Assembly: GCA_045617845.1 (NCBI GenBank) | Contig: JAZLJL010000067.1 | Coordinates: forward strand, 1 to 7,708 | DNA length: 7,708 nt | From: UBA1181 sp045617845 | GTDB lineage: Bacteria > Bacteroidota > Bacteroidia > Bacteroidales > Paludibacteraceae | Direction of reading: 5' to 3' | In this document: positions 1 through 5,299 of the stretch, piece after piece | How the letters are laid out: each line of letters opens with the position of its first letter | Position numbering within the stretch: position 1 is the stretch's first letter | The notes under the pieces: generated by a model | The model's input: the letters and a program-made list of their open reading frames with translations, nothing else | What the model was told of the DNA's origin: nothing | Database searches by the model: none | Translations under genes and position numbers: made by a program

Positions 1-25
1 TTTTTTGATGAATAGAGAATATTTA

Positions 26-65
26 AAATTCAAAATTATCATTGTTTTATTAACTTTGCGGAAAG
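26..65 (+). promoter_or_regulatory. Bacteroidota-type promoter for the acyltransferase gene
   Basis: TAACTTTG at 51-58 matches the Bacteroidota -7 consensus TAnnTTTG exactly. A TTC at 29-31, 19 nt upstream, is one mismatch from the TTG of the -33 element. Transcription would start near 64-66, leaving a leader of about 35 nt before the ATG at 99. The leader holds no Shine-Dalgarno, as is usual in this phylum. The call rests on consensus matching only. Confidence 0.6.
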
Positions 66-98
66 TGATTTCTGTCATTCGATATTTATGATACAACA

Positions 99-1235
99 AT
101 GGAATGTTCTAAGTTAAGTGAGTCTGAAACTCAGACGCAAGCGCTTAAAGTGCGTAATTCGAATTTGGAGTTATATCGAATTATTGTAATGTTTCTTATA
201 GTGGCTCACCATTTTGTGGTGAATTCATCTTTGGCTATAACCCTTGGTTTAGATCCATTATCTCCGAAATCGTTGTTCTTCTATTTGTTCGGTGCTTGGG
301 GCAAAACGGGAATCAACTGTTTTGTTTTGATAACCGGATATTTCATGTGCACATCCAATATCACGCTGAAAAAATTTCTGAAGTTGATTTTTCAAATAGA
401 GTTTTATAATTTCATCATTTCGCTTTGTTTCATGTTGGCGAAGTACGATGACTTTACGCTCACGAATTTCTTGTTTAATCTTCTTCCAGTCCAGAGTGTG
501 GGTGATGCTTTCGTCTCATGTTTCCTTCTCTTCTGGCTTACGATTCCTTTCCTGAATATTTTGATCAAGGGAATCGATAAGCAGATGCATTTCAGATTAA
601 TCATATTGGCTTTGTTTATCTATACGGGAATGTCGTTTGTGCCTAAGGCGGGTCCGACGATGAATTACGTTTCGTGGTTTATCGTCCTCTATTTCATATC
701 GTCTTTTATCCGTTTATATCCGGAATCCATTTACAAGCACGACAAGGCTGGATTTTGGGGTGTGGTGACAATTGTGTTCATCCTCATTTCCATGTGCGGC
801 ATAGTGCTTGTGCTTTGGATTATGCAGCGTTTTTCGAGGGCTATGGATCCATATTTGTTCGTTCAGGACAGCAATCATATTTTTGCCGTGTTGATAGGTG
901 TAAGTTCCTTCTTGTGTTTCAAGAATTTGAAGATTAAGAATAATAAGTTGATTAATATGGTCGCCGCTTCCACTTTCGGAATCTTTTTGATCCATTCCAA
1001 TAGTTATGCCATGCGGGACCTCCTATGGAACGACCTTTTCAGCAATGAAATCATTTATGCTAGTCCATTGTTTTGGCTTTTCGCTTTCTTGAAGGTTTCG
1101 GTAGTTTTCGTTGTGGCGTCCGTGATCGACATCCTTCGCCAGCGATTGTTGGAGAAGAATTTCTTCCGTCTTATCGACGATAAAATCCCTTTGTGGGAGG
1201 ATGCTATTTTGAGGAAGATTTCTTTGAAGTCGTGA
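99..1235 (+). CDS. Membrane acyltransferase, acyltransferase-3 family
   Basis: This 378-residue protein is almost entirely hydrophobic, with about ten predicted membrane segments (roughly residues 26-45, 62-83, 95-117, 130-155, 162-182, 187-205, 219-242, 258-275, 288-305 and 325-347). The family signature is visible: Arg27 and His38 in the first membrane helix (R-x10-H), a GKTGINCFVLITGYFM segment matching the usual G-V-x-F-F-x-x-S-G-Y region, and ASTFGIFLIHS near the C-terminus. Family members move acetyl, succinyl or other acyl groups across the inner membrane onto surface or secreted polysaccharides; the substrate here cannot be read from sequence. The first ATG is preferred because it lies about 35 nt after a good promoter, and the hydrophilic first 20 residues fit a cytoplasmic tail. 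No glycan-synthesis neighbours are in the window. The stop faces the reverse transcriptase gene's stop across 14 bp. Confidence 0.85.
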   Translation: MECSKLSESETQTQALKVRNSNLELYRIIVMFLIVAHHFVVNSSLAITLGLDPLSPKSLFFYLFGAWGKTGINCFVLITGYFMCTSNITLKKFLKLIFQIEFYNFIISLCFMLAKYDDFTLTNFLFNLLPVQSVGDAFVSCFLLFWLTIPFLNILIKGIDKQMHFRLIILALFIYTGMSFVPKAGPTMNYVSWFIVLYFISSFIRLYPESIYKHDKAGFWGVVTIVFILISMCGIVLVLWIMQRFSRAMDPYLFVQDSNHIFAVLIGVSSFLCFKNLKIKNNKLINMVAASTFGIFLIHSNSYAMRDLLWNDLFSNEIIYASPLFWLFAFLKVSVVFVVASVIDILRQRLLEKNFFRLIDDKIPLWEDAILRKISLKS

Positions 1236-1249
1236 TGATCATATGATGG

Positions 1250-2905
1250 TTATCGCCCATCGAACCATTCTTTCAGAACCACTAATTCCGGATAATTCTG
1301 GCTTTGCCAAAACCAATCTTTTTCTTGCCGGGAGAACTCTTGGAATGTGGCTAATGAATTAAGTTTTTCTTCCAATGCCTTTCGGGTTGAGCTCCTCTCC
1401 TTGGCGGTTATCATTTCCTCTATGGTTAAATCGTCCAGGCTTTTGGCGTAGAATTGGGATAGTTCTTTCCCGTCCGGTCTGCTCGTCAAATATTGATCAT
1501 AGACCTCTTCCAAATCTGCTATTGATGCATGCTTGGAGTTGTTTCCTTCGGTTAGCGTCGCCTTTTGGGAATCGTTTAGAAGCAGGTTGTGGACCAACGT
1601 CCTGTAAAGCCATGGATTATGGATCACTTTTTGCATCGCCTTGATGGATGTGAATTTCGGCAACCATTGTTCAGTCGATTCCCTATTGTTTTTCACATTC
1701 CTTCCTTTCCCTCGGGTGATGCCTCCTTGTTTCGATTTGCCCAATCCGCCTATGTTGGTTTTCCCCGTATAAACCGCACGCAAGGCGTCTAGACAATAGT
1801 TGCTTAGTTGATCGAGATCCTCTTCCCGATTGATGACGGGAAGGACGAGTGAAGCCCATGAATGGATGCCGTTGCCGAAATATAGGAATCTCACTACCTG
1901 TTTTATCGTCGATTGGAAGATGTGGTCAAGCCCTTGGGTGCCCGTTTGCCTTTTCCGTAATGTGCGCACATGCGAAATGAGCGGTTTGTTGTGGATGGTT
2001 AGGGCATCGATGTTGTCTTGGAATTTTTTTACCCATTTTTCGGAGAGGGTAATTTCCGCTCCTCTGATATCGAATCCGAGAAATCGCACAAAACGGTCAT
2101 GCCTGACCTCCTCCGTCTTTTGTGAATTGATGGCCAGACCGAACTCCTCTAATCGGTTGTTGATGCAGGTTGTCGCTTGTTCGTATTTCCTCCCGACGTA
2201 AAGAATGTCGTCGGAATAGCGCGTGTAACACTCGCCTAAAGAGGAGAGTTCTTCGTCTAAGGAGTAGAGTAGTGTGTTGGCGAACCATGAGGAAATGGCG
2301 CATCCCTGTTTTATGCCTTGGTAAGTTTCCACGTACTCGCCTTTTCGTGTGTCGTAGTAGATGTCGGAATCGTAGTATTGCCTGATGAGGTCTATGACGG
2401 AGGAGTAGCCGTGGTGGCTTTCCACGACATCGAGCGTCTCATGGATGCGGGTTCGTGGAACCGTGTCGAAATAATGGTGGATGTCGAATTTACGTCCGAC
2501 GACTCCTTCGGTATTCTCTAACGACAGTGTTTGAATGTGGCGGGAGACGTTTTTGACGATTTTACCGATACCGACGCCTTCGTGGTAAGAGAGACAGGAT
2601 GGATGGATCATGTCGCCTTCGTTTCTCATCAGCCATAAGTAAATCGCATGGAATAGTAGCCTGGTGAGGGGATCGTTGATGAAGAATGTCCTCTCGTCTC
2701 CGTTCTCCTTTTTTGCGTATCCTGTGTGCGGTGGCTCTATTTGATATTGGTGATAGGCTATTTTTTTCAGTAAATCACCTCTTCCGTGAGGGTCTTGGAT
2801 GTATTCCAACGAATAATGCGGTATTCTCTTTCGAACACCCCATTCGATGACATCTTCCCAAATTTTTTTGTCTAGGAATAATGATTCAAGTATTTTATCA
2901 CCCAT
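1250..2905 (-). CDS. Stand-alone reverse transcriptase with long C-terminal extension
   Basis: Numbered from the ATG at 2905, the protein has 551 residues. The RT core is complete: a fingers motif with AKKENGDERTF (about 64-74), motif A DIHHYFD (Asp141, Asp147), motif B QGIKQGCAISSWFAN (196-210), the catalytic YSDD (230-233), motif D FGLAINSQKT (to about 264) and a FLGF box (275-278). It would make DNA from an RNA template. YSDD replaces the common YADD. Beyond the core lie about 270 residues: a helical thumb-like part, a basic Gly/Lys/Arg-rich stretch (about 389-407), and a helical tail with no recognised nuclease or maturase signature. An ATG at 2950 in frame would add 15 hydrophobic residues; it has AAAGGA directly abutting it, too close to act as a normal ribosome site, and the added residues look unlike an RT start, so 2905 is preferred but not certain. 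The gene is probably cotranscribed with the 323-residue gene upstream. No group II intron RNA can fit downstream, since the next gene's stop is 14 bp away. A phage-defence RT is likely; family uncertain. Confidence 0.88.
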   Translation of the reverse strand: MGDKILESLFLDKKIWEDVIEWGVRKRIPHYSLEYIQDPHGRGDLLKKIAYHQYQIEPPHTGYAKKENGDERTFFINDPLTRLLFHAIYLWLMRNEGDMIHPSCLSYHEGVGIGKIVKNVSRHIQTLSLENTEGVVGRKFDIHHYFDTVPRTRIHETLDVVESHHGYSSVIDLIRQYYDSDIYYDTRKGEYVETYQGIKQGCAISSWFANTLLYSLDEELSSLGECYTRYSDDILYVGRKYEQATTCINNRLEEFGLAINSQKTEEVRHDRFVRFLGFDIRGAEITLSEKWVKKFQDNIDALTIHNKPLISHVRTLRKRQTGTQGLDHIFQSTIKQVVRFLYFGNGIHSWASLVLPVINREEDLDQLSNYCLDALRAVYTGKTNIGGLGKSKQGGITRGKGRNVKNNRESTEQWLPKFTSIKAMQKVIHNPWLYRTLVHNLLLNDSQKATLTEGNNSKHASIADLEEVYDQYLTSRPDGKELSQFYAKSLDDLTIEEMITAKERSSTRKALEEKLNSLATFQEFSRQEKDWFWQSQNYPELVVLKEWFDGR

Positions 2906-3059
2906 GAAAACGATGCTGAAATAAAAACCAATTCCACTAACACGAGGCATTCCTTTAGATTATTTAGATATAGTTAGTTATCCCGAAATCGGGATAAATC
3001 ACTATTCAATATTGTCAGCCAAATTGGAGAAAGTCTGCCTGAACTAATTCATTGTAATT
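2906..3059 (-). other. Intergenic region of the RT unit, possible structured RNA
   Basis: This gap lies between the stop of the 323-residue gene and the preferred RT start (110 nt if the RT starts at 2950). It contains a perfect inverted repeat at 2978-2997 and shorter self-complementary stretches such as CAATATTG at 3007-3014. I found no TAnnTTTG match in it on the minus strand, so the RT is probably read from a promoter upstream of the partner gene. Several RT defence systems and all retrons carry a noncoding RNA beside the RT gene, and this is the only noncoding space inside the unit, but no long msr/msd-type flanking repeats are visible. The RNA gene assignment is inference. Confidence 0.3.
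2978..2997 (-). repeat. Perfect 9-bp inverted repeat upstream of the RT
   Basis: TTATCCCGA and TCGGGATAA flank a 2-base centre. As RNA it would fold as an 8-bp stem with an AUUU loop. On the minus strand it is followed by CTAACTATATC and not a T run, so it does not look like an intrinsic terminator. Flanking TAG and CTA could lengthen the stem past a 4-base bulge. It sits 27 bp before the upstream candidate ATG at 2950 and 72 bp before the preferred ATG at 2905. It could be an attenuator, an operator, or part of an RNA bound by the RT. Confidence 0.6.
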
Positions 3060-4031
3060 CTATCTTCTTTTATAATTGTGATAATCGAACATACCTCCGT
3101 TACTTTTATCGAAGAAGTTTTTACAACAGTAAGAGAACAATTGTTTTCCGTCACGACGGACCGCATCAGCTTTCCTTTCTATTTCATCAATGCTGCTTTC
3201 TCGTGTTGACAAAGAACCAGGAATAATGAGATTTAAATATTTGACCATTGTCATCATGGCATTATACGCACCATCACCCACGTATGCGTTGACAAACTCT
3301 TCATTTATTGTGTCTCCTGGACTGTGATAGAAAAGACCTCTATGGCTGTCGTATTCCTTGATGGAAGAATATAACTCTTGTGGAGAGTTGGCGTTTTCGA
3401 TTTTTTGGATGAGGTTTGCATATTCTTGAAACAAGTCTTCAAGTGTCTCGTTCTTCGATTTGAATAAATTTTTATAATCTGAAGGAGGAGTTTGCAGGAA
3501 AAACATTCTGTCGTGTTTTTTCATTCTGCCTCTAATTGTCCATGTAATGTATTTGTACGGTCCTCCTTTACATTTATTGTATGTAAAACTTCTATTTACA
3601 GCTTCTTGAAATTTTTCAAAATCCTCTTTTGCCATAGAAACAGCGACTTCCTTGGTCCACCATCGAGCACGTCCTCTGTATTCGTTAGAATCACTTCCTT
3701 CCGTTTTTGCCAATGCTTTTAAATTGCGGATTAGAATAGTCCAACAATCATCGTAACTTACTCTTTTTTCTATTTGCTGATAATAACGGGATTCACTAAA
3801 GTTCCCGTCATAGTCGAAGCACATGTCTACCATCTGGGGTAGAATCCAACTTCGTCCGATTCGTAGGTTGGCGATGTAATCCGAATCGTAAACATTTTCC
3901 GCCAAATCTTCTATTTCTTGCCGTGTGGAAGGCGTTGAATCGGAACGTCTCGCGTAGACATCTCTCTGATTGTTGTTGCTTTGTTCAGTCGATCCGCTGA
4001 ACAACCTTGTTAAACTTGAAATAATTCCCAT
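3060..4031 (-). CDS. Uncharacterised protein, first gene of the RT unit
   Basis: I do not recognise this 323-residue protein. It has no signal peptide and no convincing membrane helix, so it is probably cytoplasmic. A polar, low-complexity stretch (about 14-40, rich in Ser, Asn, Gln and Arg) follows a short amphipathic start (MGIISSLTRLF). The middle is basic and aromatic (RARWWTKE and then KGGPYKYITWTIRGRMKKHDR, roughly residues 121-176), which would suit nucleic acid contact. A helical, acidic part follows (about 190-230), and the C-terminus has a Cys pair (SYCCKNFF) and is Lys/Arg-rich at the end. No RT, nuclease, helicase or HTH motif is evident. It lies on the same strand as the RT, upstream of it, which suggests a partner or accessory. 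Sampled stretches are poorer in G+C than the RT gene, which may mean a different origin. A weak -7-like TACATTTA lies upstream at 4050-4057. Confidence 0.75.
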   Translation of the reverse strand: MGIISSLTRLFSGSTEQSNNNQRDVYARRSDSTPSTRQEIEDLAENVYDSDYIANLRIGRSWILPQMVDMCFDYDGNFSESRYYQQIEKRVSYDDCWTILIRNLKALAKTEGSDSNEYRGRARWWTKEVAVSMAKEDFEKFQEAVNRSFTYNKCKGGPYKYITWTIRGRMKKHDRMFFLQTPPSDYKNLFKSKNETLEDLFQEYANLIQKIENANSPQELYSSIKEYDSHRGLFYHSPGDTINEEFVNAYVGDGAYNAMMTMVKYLNLIIPGSLSTRESSIDEIERKADAVRRDGKQLFSYCCKNFFDKSNGGMFDYHNYKRR

Positions 4032-4049
4032 ATGTTTTTATATTGGTGT

Positions 4050-4057
4050 TAAATGTA
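4050..4057 (-). promoter_or_regulatory. Weak -7-like element before the RT unit
   Basis: On the minus strand this reads TACATTTA, one mismatch from TAnnTTTG. It lies 18 nt upstream of the ATG at 4031, which would leave a very short leader. No clear -33 element is seen. It is the best candidate in this very A+T-rich stretch, but the support is slight. Confidence 0.25.
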
Positions 4058-4155
4058 TTATAAAAAAATATTAATGTTTTCATTCTCATTGCGGACCATG
4101 TTTGAAACTATTCGGTCTCAAAAATCGATAATGAAAGCGGGGTTGCGCTATATTT

Positions 4156-4181
4156 TAGAGACGTTGCGCGCAACGTCTCTA
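4156..4181. repeat. Perfect 26-bp palindrome
   Basis: The half-site TAGAGACGTTGCG at 4156-4168 is exactly complementary to 4169-4181, with no spacer. It lies 11 bp beyond the stop of the LysR-type gene, in the gap before the RT unit. Neither side continues into a T run, so a standard intrinsic terminator is unlikely, though a long hairpin could still limit read-through or protect an mRNA end. From memory, palindromes of this GAGACGTTGC type are dispersed in many copies in cyanobacterial and Bacteroidota genomes, so a small repetitive extragenic element is the best reading. Only one copy is in this window. Confidence 0.8.
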
Positions 4182-4192
4182 CGGGAGATCCC

Positions 4193-5074
4193 TTATCTCA
4201 ACATTCTCTCTTCCTCGAACATCTTTAGGAACGCTTCCGCGGAGGCTTTCTGGTAGGCGCCTTTCATTGTGAGGACGGAAGCTTTCAGTCCGGTCTTTTG
4301 TTCCTTGATCGGAATGGCTCTCAACTCTGGACGTCCGACGATTGTCGTTTTGGAAAGCACTGTGATGAAGAGGGAGGACTCCACCAATTGGAGCAGGATG
4401 TTCACGTCGTTCATCTCCAAGTGCGGGTCCAATACCATGTCGTGCGTGCGGAGTAGCTCGTCCAAGGCGCTGCGCGCGTTTAGTCCGCGGGATGGCAGGA
4501 CTAGGGAGTATTTTTTCAAATCGCTCAGCGAAATGCTTTTCTCTACCGCCAGTGGATGTCTTAGGTGGACGATGGCGCACAAAGGCACTTCGTATAAGTC
4601 CGTCACTTCAATCTGCTCCTCTTCCACCACCATGCTGAAGGAAAGCACGATGTCCAAATCCCTGTTTTGGAGCATTTGCATCAGCTCTTGCGCCGTTTTG
4701 TAGAACACTTCCAGCTTTATATGCGGGTACTCCTTCATGAACCGTAGGATGATTGGAGCTAATCCGAAGCACAAACTGTAGGTGATTCCTATGCGTAAGC
4801 GACCCATGCGGATTCCCCGAAGGTCTTGGATGCGTTGCACCGCCAAGTCCGCATCAGCGATGGTCTGTTTGGCGAAGGGGAGGAACTCATTGCCCGCCTC
4901 GGTCAGGAAAACTTTCTTCCCGATTCGGTCAAACAACAGGACGTTTAGCTCGTTTTCCAGTTGCTTGATTTGTTGCGATAGGGTACTCTGTGTAATGTAT
5001 AATTGCTTGGCGGCGTCCGTAAAGTTCAGTAAGTCAGCCGCCTTAAGGAAATATCTTATTTGTCGTAGTTCCAT
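4193..5074 (-). CDS. LysR-type transcriptional regulator
   Basis: From the ATG at 5074 the protein has 293 residues, the usual length for this family. The N-terminal winged HTH is clear: MELRQIRYFLKAADLLNFTD, then AAKQLYITQSTLSQQIKQLE, then LLFDRIGKKVFLTEAG (about residues 1-60). A periplasmic-binding-protein-like effector domain follows (about 88-290). An in-frame ATG at 5146 would add 24 residues, but it would extend the gene almost to the divergent promoter and the family normally begins at MELRQ, so 5074 is chosen. Such regulators bind as tetramers and usually control the divergent neighbour in response to a small molecule; here the neighbour is an AspT-family transporter gene 142 bp away behind a small ORF. 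The ligand cannot be deduced. A -7-like TAGATTTA on the minus strand at 5128-5135 could serve this gene. Confidence 0.9.
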   Translation of the reverse strand: MELRQIRYFLKAADLLNFTDAAKQLYITQSTLSQQIKQLENELNVLLFDRIGKKVFLTEAGNEFLPFAKQTIADADLAVQRIQDLRGIRMGRLRIGITYSLCFGLAPIILRFMKEYPHIKLEVFYKTAQELMQMLQNRDLDIVLSFSMVVEEEQIEVTDLYEVPLCAIVHLRHPLAVEKSISLSDLKKYSLVLPSRGLNARSALDELLRTHDMVLDPHLEMNDVNILLQLVESSLFITVLSKTTIVGRPELRAIPIKEQKTGLKASVLTMKGAYQKASAEAFLKMFEEERMLR

Positions 5075-5215
5075 ATCAATCGGTTTTATCGATGAAGTTA
5101 ATAGAATAAAATCGGTAATAAAGTTCGTAAATCTATTTGATATCACCTAATTTTGTTATGAAAAATAAAACGAGAGGATAATAAAAGGAATGTTTAACTT
5201 TTAAAATTAATTGAT
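5075..5215. promoter_or_regulatory. Divergent control region between LysR gene and transporter operon
   Basis: The plus-strand promoter is TAATTTTG at 5148-5155, an exact TAnnTTTG match, with TTC at 5124-5126 as a weak -33 at 21 nt spacing; the RNA would start near 5162 with a leader of roughly 55 nt. The minus-strand candidate is TAGATTTA (5135-5128), one mismatch from consensus. ATC and GAT arms separated by TATTT (5131-5141) lie between the two and overlap the LysR gene's -7 region, a plausible but unproven regulator half-site pair of the T-N11-A kind. Repeated ATCGG words also occur at about 5079 and 5111. Confidence 0.5.
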
Positions 5216-5299
5216 ATGGGATTTTTAATTGTTATTGGAGTTAGTACGATGATGGCGATAGCCATGAAGATGTATGTTACGAAAGGGCATCAGAAATGA
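5216..5299 (+). CDS. Small 27-residue membrane-type ORF overlapping the transporter start
   Basis: ATG at 5216 opens a 27-codon frame that ends in TGA at 5297-5299. Its stop overlaps the transporter's start as ATGA, the classic arrangement for translational coupling. The peptide starts MGFLIVIGVSTMMAIAMKMY and ends VTKGHQK: one hydrophobic segment (about residues 2-18) followed by a short basic tail, as expected of a single-pass small membrane protein with its C-terminus inside. It lies wholly inside the transcript expected from the promoter at 5148. No Shine-Dalgarno is seen at a normal distance, which is not informative in this phylum. It could be a real partner of the transporter, or a leader peptide whose translation sets ribosome delivery to the transporter gene. 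I do not recognise a family. Confidence 0.5.
   Translation: MGFLIVIGVSTMMAIAMKMYVTKGHQK

Noticed and set aside
2906..2950. 15-residue N-terminal extension of the RT from ATG 2950
   Set aside because: The added residues are hydrophobic and unlike the rest of the protein, and the AAAGGA abuts the ATG with no spacing. It remains possible.
1250..3059. Group II intron or diversity-generating retroelement
   Set aside because: No room for intron RNA domains after the RT (14 bp to the next stop), no maturase or HNH signature, no TR/VR-like repeat pair or Avd-like gene, and motif B is not the SQ type of DGR RTs.
2906..3059. Classical retron msr-msd
   Set aside because: I looked for long complementary ends flanking a folded core and found only short matches such as CCAATT with AATTGG, so a standard retron RNA is not supported.
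4053..4256. 67-codon plus-strand frame across the palindrome
   Set aside because: It runs through the 26-bp palindrome and into the antisense of the LysR gene, with no homology or ribosome signal.
4179..4580. 133-codon minus-strand frame
   Set aside because: It lies in another frame of the LysR-type gene and its Arg/Pro/His-rich composition is typical of an off-frame reading.
5190..5204. Four-codon ORF ATG TTT AAC TTT TAA
   Set aside because: It follows AAAAGGA directly and is too short to support; it could be chance in an A+T-rich leader.
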